Shown here piece after piece: positions 1-10,881 of a stretch of 64,000 nt of DNA (positions are counted from its first letter, which is position 1; each line of letters starts with the position of its first letter). This DNA is from Wurfbainia villosa (lineage: Eukaryota > Streptophyta > Magnoliopsida > Zingiberales > Zingiberaceae), in assembly GCA_025175895.1 (NCBI GenBank), contig CM046000.1, positions 66,740,720-66,804,719 on the forward strand, in the 5' to 3' direction. Made by a program: the position numbers and the translations under genes. The notes beneath the pieces are model-generated. The model was not told the origin of the DNA, ran no database searches, and was given only the letters and a program-made list of their open reading frames with translations.

Positions 1-867
1 CTGGTGAAAGTGAAGCCATGTAGGAAGGGAGCTTTATACTCTGATAGGCTGAAGAGGATGATCTCCCCATCTACCTCCAATGCTATCTAGTGTGCCTTTA
101 CATCTATACACGCTCCCGCAGTTGCCAGAAAAGGTCTTCCCAACCCCAAGTCTCACAGTGCTTCATCGAAGCTTTCCCCATAAATCGAGCAGGGGATAAC
201 AAATTCACCAGGGTCCTCAAGCTGGGATGGAATCTTGTCCTCAGTTTCGGCTTGGTCAGGTAGGGTGGAAATCATAGCTGCACACCCCTTTGCAAATCTG
301 TTTCTCTGTGTCATTCTCTCACTTCCCACTCCTTCCCCCTTAGTTTGACTCAGCTCGAGTAATGATGGAGAGCTCTTCATAGGTTGCGACATGGTTTGGG
401 CTATCTGGCCACTTGTGTCTCCAACATTCTTGTGTGACTTGCAAGACCGTCAACAGTGGCTTGCAAGTCTTTGAGTGACTCCTCTATTTTCTGATGTTGG
501 CAACGAAATTCCTCATTGGCCTTTGTTTGGGTAGCAATGGAGTCTTCCATCAACAATTCTAATCTAGACTTCTGTTGTTGTTGCTTCCCATTGCCCTGTT
601 GCTGCCCATACTCTCCTGATGATTGGAAGTGGCCTGATTTATTCCGATAGTAAAAATTCGGGTGGTTCCTCCATCCGAGATTGTAAGTACTGGAGTATGG
701 GTTGTTGGGCCTTTGATTGTAGTCCCTAACCACATCGCAGTACTCAATCTACTCTTTTAAGCTGCTATGCCCTCAATAGTAGTCCTCCCAATACACTACT
801 GCTCCTTCTCTAAAGTCAATGGTCGCGCATGCAAATGTAGGATTCAAAGAGTCAAAATTTCTACTAA
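1..867 (-). pseudogene. gag: Athila A gag C-terminus and protease remnant
   Basis: Reading leftward from 867, this is the distal part of an Athila gag. The segment at 733-401 carries the NPYSSTYN..GWRNHPNF motif typical of plant Athila/Tat gag, then a Q-rich stretch and a coiled-coil-like region (ATQTKANEEF..). The next frame (392-153) contains the conserved EDPGEFVIPCSIYGE segment just before the retropepsin site. Compared with element B (27930-28140), about 220 bp of protease coding is missing near position 150, including the DLGSS active-site region, and the sequence jumps to the protease 3' end. Stops and frameshifts separate the pieces, so no functional protein is expected. Gag would coat element RNA in cytoplasmic particles, and the protease would process the polyprotein. 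Confidence 0.8.
863..867. repeat. Left target-site duplication of element D (ACTAA)
   Basis: The pentamer ACTAA immediately precedes the LTR terminus TGTCACG at 868 and is repeated at 22800-22804 directly after the other LTR of element D. A 5-bp duplication is what a Ty3/gypsy integrase makes. Confidence 0.9.
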
Positions 868-3800
868 TGTCACGCCTGCCATTTCCAGGGGTTCGGAGGG
901 CGGCGCGACGCGATCGTACATACATGCATTATAGCAGAAGACTACATATAGTTCTTACAGCGGAAGACTTTAAACTTCTTTTTTTTTTCTTTCTTTCTTT
1001 TAAACATAAGCATGCATCATCATTTCATAAATACTTAGTTCCAGTTCATGACATTCAACTTAAAGAAAACGTGCATAAGTACGGAAAGCATAAACAGATC
1101 TCCTACACCATGCCACTACCACACACACTTTGCTCCTCCTGCTGCTCCCTTTAGTTTAGCCATTCTTTACCCTTATCTGAAGTACAAGGGAACATAAAAC
1201 TATAAGCACATAGGCTTAGTAAGATCCTATCCTACTCACAAAAACCATACGTCAAGCATTAAGCATAGAGTAGTGACATGATCATATAAGCTCATATAAG
1301 CATAACATTCATATAAACTTCAAGAACATAAGCAAGCATAACATGCATATAAACATACCAGAACATAAGCATAGCATCCATATAAACATTCAACAACATA
1401 AGCAAACATAACATGCATAATAACATCATAATGATCTAGACATGAAATAAAGGCATATGCAGGATGCTCTTTGAAAACATAAATATTATAGGTACTTAAA
1501 CATAATCTCAACATATTGGGTCCGGCATTGTACCACATACATCATCATCATAGCGCGCATCCCTAATAGACCCGAGGTAGCTAATCCCGAACCCACTAGA
1601 GTACTAGGCCCGTACTATGTCCGTCGGCCTAGGGGCAACATAACATAGAAGCCCATCCTAAGCCCGTACTTATGACTGTCGACCTAGGGCATCTGGGAGC
1701 CCATCCCGTACTAAGTCTGTACTACGACCATCGACCCAGGGGCACCTAGGAGCCCATCCCTTGGACCTTATTAGGGTCCTGGTACAAGCCATGCAGAAAG
1801 TAAAATAGCATATCATGTTCCTTATCATAACATATCATATTTCTTTTCATAAACATATCATGTTCCTTATCATGGCATATCATGTTTCTTCTTCTTAGCA
1901 TATCATGTTCCTTCTTCATAACATATCATATTTCTTTTCATAACATAGCATGTTCTTTCTTTATAACATATCATGTTTCCTTCTTCATAACATATCATAT
2001 TTCTTTTCATATCATATCATGTTCCTTCTTTATAACATATACTCATACAATTAATATGACAATGAGAATAACATAATCATACATTCATACAATTAACAAG
2101 GCAAGGAGCATAACCTAATCATACATTCATACAATTAACATGGAAAACGAGCATAACCTAATCATACATTCATACAATTAACATGTACATAAGGTAGTGA
2201 CATCAACCAATCATGCTATCATAAAATCTAACTAACATCATATTTGCATCTTTTTCTACATGTAGCATGGCATGGAGGACTTAGTAGAGGGCATGTATAT
2301 GGGCTGGCAGAAACCCTAAGGGAGGGTTCTTAGGAGTTTACATGGTAAACAACTTGTGTAAGGTCTACTTAACATCATACTAACATCACACACATATAGG
2401 GCATGGCATAAACATCATGAACAAGCATAACATGGTGTGATCTAAACTTCATGGAGTTCTACCAAAATTTTAAACCCTAAACAACTTGTACATGATCTAA
2501 CTAACCACATATTAATTCTATCACATATAAATCATGGCATGGAAGGTCCTAAGGAGTTTAATTGAGCTTTGGCCGAGAGCTTCAAGGAATCCTAAGATTC
2601 ATTTCTTAAATCTAGCTTAGCTATCAACATGTTACCTTCATCTACATTCAAACATAGCATGACAACTTATATATCATGGCATGATAGACCTAAATGGGTC
2701 TTGGCCGAATGTATCAAGGAGCTTTAAAGATCAACCACTTAAATTTAGTTTAGCTACAACATGTTATCTTCATCTAACATCAAAACATAGCATGAACACA
2801 TCTAGAGAATAGCATAGAAAACCATTAGGGGTCAAAAAGGGGACTTTGCCGAGAGTTTCATGAAGGTTGGAGATCAAACACTTAACCAAACCTATTTAGA
2901 AACCTATTACCATCATATTCATACAAAGTATAGCATGGATCATCATGGAAAGCATAAGGAATGGTCTTGGCCGAAAGTCCATGAAGCTTTTAAGATCCAA
3001 CACTTAACCAAACCTATCTAGAAACCTATTATCATCATATTCATACAAAGTATAGCATGGATCATCATGGAAAAACATAAGGAATCATCTTGGCCGAAAG
3101 TTAATGAAGCTTTTAAGATCAAACACTCAACCAAACCTATTTAGAAACCTATTATCATCATATTCATACAAGGTATAGCATGGATCATCATGTAAAACAT
3201 TAGGAACTGTAATGGCCGAAAGTTTCATGCAAGGTTTTTTTCTTAATAACGTCAATCGAAACAACTTGTATGCAGGTGAGGGGATACTTACATCCTTCGC
3301 TTGTTAATAGTTGGAAAACACCCTAAGTGATGCCAAACTATAGCCTTCTTCTTTCTTGGGTAGGTTTTCGGAAAATGGAAGAGGGGAAGGAGTAGGGTTT
3401 CAGTGAGGAAGAAGAAGAGAAGGAGAGGATGCCAACTTTGGTTTCTCTTGTCTCTTCATTCCCGTATTTATTCACTTGAAGGTGTCCCTTAGCCTCCCTT
3501 AACCTTATCTATTATTTCCTATACCCTTCTAATAGCACAACCCTGCTAGGCTTCTAATTATTGGATGCATCTTAGGGTTTAGCTAACAACATGTTATCTT
3601 CATCTAACATCAAAACATAGCATGAACACCTCTAGAGCATAGCATAGAAAACCATTTGGGGTCCAAAGGGGGGTTTTGGCCTTAGAGTTTTCATGTAGCT
3701 TTTTCTTAATAACTTCAATCGAAACAACTTGTATGCAGGTGAGGGGATACTTACATCCATCGCTTTGTTTAATAGTTGGAAAAACACCCTAAGTGATGCC

Positions 3801-4194
3801 AACCTAGAGCCTTCTTCTTGCTTGGGTAGGTTTTCGGAAATGGAAGAGGGGGAGGAGTAGGGTTTTGGTGAGGAAGAAGAAGAGAAGGAGAGAATGAAAA
3901 TTTTGATTTATCATGTCTCCTCATTCCCCTATTTATTCACTTAAAGGTGTCCCTTAGCCTCTCTTACCCTTATCTATCATTTCTCATACCCTTATAATAG
4001 AACAACCCTATTGGGCTTCTGGTTATTGGGTGCATCTTAAGGGTTAGCTATCTACTTGGGGTTTAGTGTTCAATTCCTGGGCCATGCATCCTTTTTGGCT
4101 CTATTTCTTTTATTTTTGAAAGAGCCCACATAAAAAGCTCATATGATCATGCAAAAATTCTCATAAAATTTCTAGAAATTTTACGGGCGTTACA
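868..4194 (-). repeat. 3' LTR of chromovirus D (3327 bp)
   Basis: On the minus strand it starts TGTAACGCCC (at 4194) and ends GGCGTGACA (at 868), the usual TG..CA ends. It matches 19478-22799 along its length. It contains CATAACATATCAT-type minisatellite (about 1800-2190), a tandem array with a period near 122 bp (about 2830-3230), and a roughly 460-bp direct duplication (about 3240-3690 versus 3700-4040) containing a purine-rich GAAGAAGAAG tract. The short ORFs predicted here (for example 819-1154 and 1882-2076) are repeat sequence, not genes. Confidence 0.92.
2830..3230. repeat. 122-bp tandem repeats within the D LTR
   Basis: The phrase TAGCATGGATCATCATG recurs at about 2931, 3053 and 3177, giving a period of 122-124 bp, each unit with AACCAAACCTAT and TTGGCCGAAAGT. 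The same array occurs in the other LTR near 21470-21830, so it predates this insertion. Confidence 0.85.
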
Positions 4195-4210
4195 GTCCTT
4201 CATACCTTTT
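4195..4210 (-). other. Polypurine tract region of element D
   Basis: Read on the minus strand, a purine-rich AAAAGGTATGAAGGAC directly precedes the 3' LTR start TGTAACG at 4194. This is the expected location of the plus-strand DNA primer, although two pyrimidines interrupt the purine run. Confidence 0.55.
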
Positions 4211-4266
4211 AAAAGTTTCGTCCTCGAAACATAGAACAACTCTGGTTACTTCTGTTTCTTGTTCTC

Positions 4267-4497
4267 CTAGTGTTCCCAAGTAGCTTCTTCTTTCCGTTGA
4301 TTTTGCCACAGGACCTTCACTAAGGGAACCTCTTTATTCCTTAGCCTTTTGACTTCTCGGTCTAGTGTCTGGATAGGCCGACTTTCATAACTCAGGTCCT
4401 CTTGAACATGCACTGTTTGTGGCTCGATCACTTGGTCTATACTGGAAATGCACTTCTTGAGCATCGAAACATGGAACACATTGTGAATTGTCGACAT
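4267..4497 (-). pseudogene. pol: Chromovirus D integrase tail and chromodomain
   Basis: Starts after an in-frame stop following the integrase C-terminal domain. The segment NVFHVSMLKK is the hallmark that precedes the chromodomain in Tekay/Del elements. The chromodomain core follows (LSYESRPIQTLDREV, then LVKVLWQN and EEATWE), with the aromatic W of the TWE motif kept. The protein stops right after ATWEH, lacking the usual acidic tail (the expected residues are something like an EM..YP..F stretch). Chromodomains of chromovirus integrases are thought to steer integration to heterochromatin by binding modified histone H3. Confidence 0.8.
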
Positions 4498-4500
4498 CTC

Positions 4501-5274
4501 TTAAGGCAGATCTAACTCGTAAGCTACCTTGCCGACTCTCTTCAATATCGGATATGTTCCTACATAGCGCGGACTCATCTTACCCTTCCTTCCGAATCTC
4601 ATCACTTCCTTCATAGGGGCCACTTTGAGGAATACCAGATCCCCGACTTCAAATTCTAACGGTCTGCGCCGCATATCTGCATAGCTCTTTTGCCGACTCT
4701 GAGTAGTTTCAATTCTTTGGCGGATATTCTGTATAGCTCGGGTGGTGTCATCAATGAAATCTATTTGAAGTCCCATCCCCTTCTTTTCACCACCCTCGTA
4801 CCAGCATATAGGAGATCTACATTTCCTCCCGTATAGAGCCTCGTAGGGCGCCATTCCAATAGTAGCTTGGTAGCTATTATTGTAGGTGAATTCTGCCAAG
4901 CATAAGTATCGGCACTAGCTCCCTTTGACATCCAAGGTGCAAGCTCGTAACATATCTTCCAGTACTTGATTCACCCTTTCAGTTTGTCCGTCAGTCTGAG
5001 GATGGAAGGCAGTATTGAATAATAGCTTCGTGCCAAGGGCCTTCTGAACACTTTCCCAAAAATGAGAAATAAAGCGACCATCTCTATCAGGAATGATGGT
5101 CTTAGGAATCCCATGTAATCTGATAATTTCCCTATCATATAATTGAGCCAATTGCTTCGTCGAATAGGTCATCTTGATTGCTAAGAAGTGGGCAGACTTC
5201 GTCAATCTGTCCACAATTACCCATATAGCGTCATATTCGTTCGTCATCTTAGGCAGTCCTGAGATGAAATCCAT
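4501..5274 (-). pseudogene. pol: Chromovirus D integrase catalytic and C-terminal regions
   Basis: The catalytic core (5274-4915) shows the first acidic residue in WVIVDRLTKSAHF, the second in PDRDGRF (normally SDRDPRF) and the glutamate within TDGQTERVNQVLED. The following piece (4899-4501) contains WAEFTYNNSYQ-like sequence (here MAEFTYNNSYQATIGMAPYE) and a GPY/F-like segment (VGTYPILKRVG). A break between 4915 and 4899 separates the two frames. This enzyme inserts element cDNA into chromosomes. Confidence 0.85.
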
Positions 5275-5304
5275 AGAAATATCTTCCCATTTCCATTATG
5301 GAAT

Positions 5305-6213
5305 TTAGATCGACTGCAGTGTTCCTCCAGGTCTTTGGTGTTCTACTTTAACCCTCTGGCAGGTCAGGCAGGTACTGATATACTGAGCCACATCTCTTTT
5401 CATACCGAACCACCAGAATTTCCTTTTTAGATCTTGGTACATTTTGGTGGTTCCAGGATGCATCGCATAAGGGGTTCCATGAGCTTCCTCGAATATCTTC
5501 TTCCGTAATTCTGGATCATCGAGAATACACAAGCGATCCCTGAGGTAGAGTATTCCACTGTCAGAGATACGAAATCCATCATCCTTTCCTTCTCGGACCT
5601 CTTGCTTGATCCTTTGAATGCTTGGGTCATGGGCTTGCTTTTCTAATATATCATCGAACAGCGTCGGTGCTATAGTCATGGTAAAAAGCTGTCCGGAAAT
5701 GATTTCAACCTCGTAACGCATAATTTCCTTTTCTAAGGGTCGAGATAATACCGATAGAGACATCAAGGTGGCACAGGACTTCCTGCTGAGTGCATTGGCC
5801 ACCTTGTTTGCTTTTCCTGGATGGTAGAAGATCTCGCAGTCATAATCCTTGACGAGCTTGAGCCATCTGCGTTGTCTCATGTTCAGGTCCTTCTGTGTGA
5901 AGAAATATTTTAGACTCTGGTGGTCTGTATAAATCCTACACTGAGCTCCATATAGATAATGCCTCCATGTTTTTAGAACAAAGACCACGACCGCTAGCTC
6001 TAGATCGTGAGTGAGATAATTCCTTTCATGTTTCTTGAGTTGCCTAGAGGCGTAGGCAATGACCTTGTCATTCTGCATGAGTACAGCTCCGAGTCCCAAC
6101 TTGGAAGTGTCGCTGTACATGTTGAAGCCTTCGTTACTGTTCGGAAGAGCAAGGATTGGAGTCTTTGGTCGGCCTCTTTTCAACTCAGGAAACTCTTCGC
6201 AGCGTCCGTCCAT
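5305..6213 (-). pseudogene. pol: Chromovirus D RNase H and integrase zinc domain
   Basis: An open stretch of 302 codons. The N-terminal half is RNase H: YSDTSKLGLGAVLMQ (usually DAS), DLELAVVVFVLKTWRHYLYG, YTDHQSLKYF, and the tether-like LVKDYDCEIFYHPGKANKVANALSRK. The C-terminal half has the HHCC-type integrase zinc-binding region, HPGTTKMYQDLKRKFWW..., then CLTCQRVKVEHQRPGG. It sits between RT (upstream on this strand) and the integrase core. RNase H removes the RNA template during cDNA synthesis. Confidence 0.87.
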
Positions 6214-6926
6214 TCATACTTTTTGTTCTTTCTAGTGAGGACCGCATAGGGGAAGTTCTTTCTCTACAAACATCCTGTAGTAGCTTGCTAGCCCAAGAAA
6301 GCTTCTGATCTCGCTGGCATTCTTTGGCCTGTTCCAGTTACTCACAGCTTCAATCTTTATTGGGTCTGCCATCACTCCGTGCTTGGATATAACGTGACCC
6401 AAAAATGATACTTGATCGAGCCAGAATTCACATTTGGAGAACTTTGCTTACAGCTGCTTTTCCCGAAGAATTTGTAATACCATATTCAGGTGTTCTGCGT
6501 GTTCTTCTTGGGTTCTCGAATATATCAGTATATCATCAATGAAAACGATCACAAATTTTTCAAGGAATGCCAAGAATACCCGATTCATCAGATCCATGAA
6601 CATAGCAAGTGCATTCGTCACTCCGAAGGGCATAACTACGAACTCATAATGTCCGTATCTTGTTCGGAAAGTCGCCTTTGGTATATCATCTGGTTTCACT
6701 TTCACTTGATGATAGCCAGACCTCAGGTTAATCTTAGAGAAGATGGTGGCACCCTTTAGCTGGTCGAACAGGTCATCAATCCGAGGTAAAGGGTACCTGT
6801 TCTTGATAGTCACATTATTTAGCGCTCGGTAGTCTATGCACATTCGCATAGACCCATCTTTCTTCTTTACCAATAGTACTGGAGCTCCCCATGGAGAGCG
6901 ACTTGGGCGTATGAGTCCCTTGTCGA
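6214..6926 (-). pseudogene. pol: Chromovirus D reverse transcriptase, central and C-terminal part
   Basis: The main open part (6926-6448) begins LLDKGLIRPS and continues with WGAPVLLVKKKDGSMRMC, DYRALNNVTIKNRYPLPRIDDL, FRTRYGHYEF and the catalytic FIDDIL, followed by EEHAEHL. The remaining 3' part (6447-6214, with stops) encodes the SFLGH..S..G and RSFLGLA motifs that lead into RNase H. The coding sequence is cut at 6927-6931, the left target duplication (GTAAC) of copia element E; the N-terminal part resumes at 17455 beyond solo LTR F. Confidence 0.87.
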
Positions 6927-6931
6927 GTAAC
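6927..6931. repeat. Left target-site duplication of element E (GTAAC)
   Basis: GTAAC directly precedes the LTR start TGTTGGAATG at 6932 and recurs at 16012-16016 after the right LTR. It lies inside the RT gene of element D. Confidence 0.92.
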
Positions 6932-7874
6932 TGTTGGAATGTATACTGAAAGCCTAGCTCTTTTTGTATGAACATTTTTATTTTGAAATAAGAATCACAT
7001 GATCATTGTTTGCACTTTATATTTATTATATGTGTGCATATTGTCTAATATTTTACATTGTAGATAACATGGTGCTTGGTGTGGCACAGAAGATCATGTT
7101 ATCAGTCCCTTGTAGAATATAAGTAGAGGCTCACAACCAAGAAGGTTTTGGACAAACCATTGGCATGGTTGTAGTGTAGCTTGGTATTGTTTTGTCTTGA
7201 ACATAGAGTTACACTAGTACACTTAGGTGTATTGAGCAGGACCGACATAGAGGTGATTCAATTTATTGCTGACTACATAATTGAATCGGACCTCGGATAT
7301 TATGTTGTACATGCTCTTAATCCTGATATAATAACGAGCACATGTACTTAGTATTTATTTCTTTGATTTACCATAGGGTGAGATTTAGATGGATTAAATC
7401 AATATGCCCGGTAAGTTGGGAAATAATATTATTTATATGGTGTGTCGTTGATTATAGGAGGAAATCGTGTCCTATATATTAGGTTGATGATGTCCCCTTG
7501 AGGAGCTCATAAGGTTCATCATGTAAACCCAACTGGTTGACTTAGTCAACATGATGATAAGGTTGAGTGGTACTACTCGAGGAGTTAGATGTTAATTGAT
7601 TGATGGTCAGTAAATCAATTAATTAACGGACATTCGATATCTTAAACACAGGGAGATGGATGTACAAATAATATGTGGAGCCCATATTAATTTATGGGGG
7701 TTGGTGAGGTAGTTCAATGATGATCCTCTAGGGGAATGGAACATCATTGATGGATCAAGTTTGTGTGGTTCTGATCCATCGGGTGGCCAAGATCCAACTC
7801 CTCCTCATGGTCCCTATCGTAGCCTAATATAATCCTCAAGAAGTCTAGATCCAAGGATGTAAAACAAAACTCTA

Positions 7875-8135
7875 AAACCAACGGTTGGGATTAAATCCCT
7901 AGAACCGATGGTTGAGATTAAATCTCTAGATCCGACGGTTGGGATGAAACCCTAGAACCGACGGTTGAGATTAAATCCCTAGATCCAACGGTTGGGATTA
8001 AATCCCTAGATTCGACGGTTGGGATGAAATCCTAGATCCGACGGTTGGGATGAAACCCTAGATCCGACGGGTGGGATAAAACCCTAGATCCGACGGTGGA
8101 GATTAAATCCCTAGATCCGACGGTGGAGATTAAAG
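7875..8135 (+). repeat. Minisatellite of about 27 bp with telo-box units (E 5' LTR)
   Basis: About nine units of the form CTAGATCCGACGGTTGGGAT followed by AAACC or TAAATC. Several units contain AAACCCTA, identical to the plant telo-box. The array ends just upstream of the TATA box, a position suited to a promoter element. It is repeated at 14935-15165 in the 3' LTR and, inverted, in both LTRs of G. Confidence 0.85.
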
Positions 8136-8153
8136 GAGGCTTAAGCTCAATTC

Positions 8154-8161
8154 TATAAATA
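8154..8161 (+). promoter_or_regulatory. TATA box of the element E 5' LTR
   Basis: TATAAATA about 20 bp downstream of the minisatellite. The same motif is at 15183-15190 in the 3' LTR. Transcription would start near 8185-8195, giving an R/U5 region of roughly 780 bp. Confidence 0.6.
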
Positions 8162-8976
8162 GAAGGCTAAGGCTTGGGCGGCAAGATATGGTTTTTGGAT
8201 TAGGGTTTTGCCTCTCAAGAGTTTAGGCGGCTAGGGTTTGGTTTGTGGTTTGGGCGGCAACAAGGAAGGAGATTAGGGTTTCCTCCTTTTCTCCTTGGTG
8301 GTCGGCGCTCACTCCATCTTCCTCCTTGCTTTGGCCGGCCCTCTTCCTCCTCCTTTTCTCCTTGGTGCCCGGCGGTTCTCCAATCCATTGGTGGCCGGTG
8401 CTTCTCCCATTCCTTGGTGGCCGACGGCAACATTGTTACAAAGGTTGGCCGGTGCTCAACCATCTACTCCTTGGCTTGGTGGCTGGTTCTAGAAAGGAGA
8501 AGGAGTTTTGTTTAGTTCTTCTCTTTTTTCGGAGCGAGCAAGGAAGGGAAGAACGTGACCTAGAAGGCTTCTACTCGTGGAGGATCTTCGCCCACACGAC
8601 GTCCACGAGGAGGATAGGACATACGGTAGAAGATCAAGAGGTATAAAAGTTTTACAACTTTATTTTTCTGATCTTAGCATGTTCTTTATGTGTTGATTAT
8701 ACTAGTTTGCATTTGTATGTATTTTGTATAATCATGGACCCCGAAGACAAACACAAAAACCGGCGATCCGTCCGTCGTCTCTTCCGCGGCTAACAAACTA
8801 GAAGAGTTGGGTTGCTTGAACAACTAGTTTGTTCAAGCGATCGCTCAAGTTGTTAGCACGACGACGAATTGGTTGTGCTAAGGAAAATCATCACATCCGG
8901 ATTAGTTTTTTCATTAGTGAAAATTTTAATCCGGGGACATGGGAGCCAATGAACCTCCGAAGCAACTCCCAACAAG

Positions 8977-8991
8977 TGGTATCAGAGCCAC
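8977..8991 (+). other. Primer binding site of element E (initiator Met tRNA)
   Basis: TGGTATCAGAGCCAC, two bases after the LTR end at 8974. This is the canonical complement of the 3' end of plant initiator-Met tRNA. Confidence 0.93.
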
Positions 8992-10035
8992 CGTTTCCGG
9001 TTTTGTGTGTTTTGGATTCGGTTACTTTCATGCACATATCATATATTGAGTATGTCGGATAATAGTAGGATGTGTGTAGGCTAACTTTCTGGTTGCAGGC
9101 ATAAGATCCGACTTTTATGGCTATTTGTGTGTATGTAATTGTTTTGTGTGTGATTGTATGTATATTATTTGAATCCTCGGGGTTGACGAGGCTAGATTAG
9201 TATTTAATTTTTGTAATTAAATACGGCATTGTTTAGCCACTCATTTTAGTTTACTTTAAATCTAGATTATTTGTACACTCCTTCGTGGAGTATAGGATCG
9301 ATGGATGTAAATTAAAATAGTTTATCTCGGCTCGGATCTCTTTGGTGACTTGCGCACGGGAAAAGGAGCGGACGAGGTGGCGACACGATGGGATGCGTAT
9401 TGGAGAACAATGCCATAATAGTTGGGAAAATTCTGTTTTTCCATATTTATTGCTGATTTGTTTTATATGCATGTTGTGTATGCTTGAAAATTCCTCATTG
9501 TCAATTTACTAAGTGGGAGAGTGACATTTTAATTAATTCCCGCGGCCTCCATTACAATTTGACGTGTGATGCAACAAACTTGCGCGTTGGCTCTGAGTGC
9601 CTTCCTCCCCATCGGATGGGTTTGTTTACGGATCACTAGGTCAAATAATGGTTATAGGAAATTATTTAGGAGCGTGTGTACTTCCCTATCGGTAAGGCAC
9701 ATAATCCGAAATAATTCCCTTAGTATCGTGTAATGGTGCACACTTAGATGCAAATTAAAAGTATCCTCCCCATCGGAGTCACTGCTTTTATTTGTAGGGC
9801 AAAAGAGGAACCAACTATTAATTTTATTTGTCAAAAAGTAACGTTGACAAGATAATAAAATTAATGGGTAAAATCTCCTCTTACAAATGTAGAATTCATA
9901 TACGTCCACACTATCGTGGCATGCGATATTCTCGGTGTTTTGAGGTGTTGGTTGATTTCGGAATTTTATTGTTTTGAGGAATCAATAATATTTGAAATCT
10001 AATATTTTGATCATTGTGATTCTTAGGTTTTTCAA
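8992..10035 (+). other. Untranslated leader of element E
   Basis: About 1.04 kb between primer site and gag start, without a credible ORF. It contains three copies of a CCCATCGG-like phrase (around 9608, 9682 and 9768), and matches the leader of G (61549-62588, inverted). It presumably holds packaging and dimerisation signals, by analogy only. Confidence 0.6.
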
Positions 10036-10881
10036 ATGGCTTTCAACCCACTTGCTGTGATATTAAAAGAAAATAAACTTACTAGAACAAACTATATTGA
10101 TTGGAAAAGAAACTTGGATATTGTCTTAACTGCAGAGGAGTATAAATTTGTACTCTTCGAGGTCTGTCCTCCTAAGCCCACCGATGACTCTGATGAAAAG
10201 GAGAAAGAAAGTTATAAGAAATGGATCAAGGCAGATGAGATGGCACGGTGTTACATTTTGGCATCTATGTCAAATGTGCTGCAACATGAGCATCAGGCCA
10301 TGGCCACAGCTTATGACATGATGTTCAATCTCAAGGAATTTTTCGGACATCAGAGTAGGGTGGCTAGACAGGAGGTTATGAGAAACTTGATGACGACCAC
10401 CATGGTCGAGGGAACACCCGTTAGGGATCATGTTCTCAAGATGATGGCTCATCTTAATGAGATGGAAGTCCTCGGAGCTGAGATCGATGGGGAAACCCAG
10501 GTCGATATCATTCTCCATTCTCTGCCAAGGAGTTTTGAGCAGTTCCGCCTTAACTACAACATGAACGAAAGGTTGTATTTGTTGGTGGAGGTTCTGACAG
10601 AACTCCAGGCGACAGAGGGGCTTTTTCGTCAAAGCGCTCAAGCCATGGTTGCTCAGAAGGTTTCTTCTTCTAAACCGAAAGGTAAGAAGAAGAAGAAGCA
10701 AGGTGGAGCAAAGAAAGTGGCAGTGGGACCTCAGGCAGGAGTGAAGAAGCCGAAAGGCAAGTGCTTCACTTGCAAGCAGACTGGACATTGGAAGGCGGAC
10801 TATCCTTGCCGAAAGAACAAAGGTATATCTTCTTGTTTAGTTGTTGAAACATGTTTAGCGGTGTTATCTACCAGTGCCTAG
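10036..10881 (+). pseudogene. gag: Element E gag (Ty1/copia), stop-terminated
   Basis: Starts MAFNPLAVILKENKLT and contains the UBN2-type copia gag core (IDWKRNLDIVL, ARCYILASMSNVLQHEH, VRDHVLKMMAHLNEME, VDIILHSLP), a lysine-rich stretch and a CCHC zinc knuckle, CFTCKQTGHWKADYPCR. The final cysteine position reads YPC instead of CP, so the knuckle is damaged (G has CP). It ends at a TAG (10879-10881) where G has TGG, immediately before the protease site. Gag forms the virus-like particle and binds element RNA. Confidence 0.9.

Larger units (their letters stand above)
6932..8974 (+). repeat. 5' LTR of copia element E (2043 bp)
   Basis: Begins TGTTGGAATG and ends ACTCCCAACA, followed by the primer site. 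It includes a 27-bp minisatellite at about 7875-8135 with AAACCCTAG boxes, a TATA box at 8154-8161, and a GC-richer untranslated segment with repeated TTGGTGGCCGG. Overlapping ORFs at 8215-8646 lie entirely in this segment, are also present in the other LTR, and are judged not to be genes. Confidence 0.93.

Noticed and set aside
1790..2190. Satellite DNA or matrix attachment region
   Set aside because: The CATATCAT-type repeats occur in both LTRs of D at the same place; they are part of the LTR.
7875..8135. Possible telomere or interstitial telomere array
   Set aside because: Units contain AAACCCTA only once each within about 27 bp and are tied to LTRs at a fixed place; this is an LTR minisatellite, not (TTTAGGG)n.
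8215..8646. Overlapping ORFs on both strands encoding GGRRSLHLPP-like or PPSSSHLL-like proteins
   Set aside because: They lie in the untranslated GC-richer part of the E LTR and recur at 15243-15683, and as 56088-56419 and 63045-63376 in G. This is repeat sequence with no protein signature.
10270..10788. 172-codon antisense ORF in gag of E (also 60796-61314 in G)
   Set aside because: Antisense shadow of a conserved gag; open in both only because the sense strand is conserved. No known domain.
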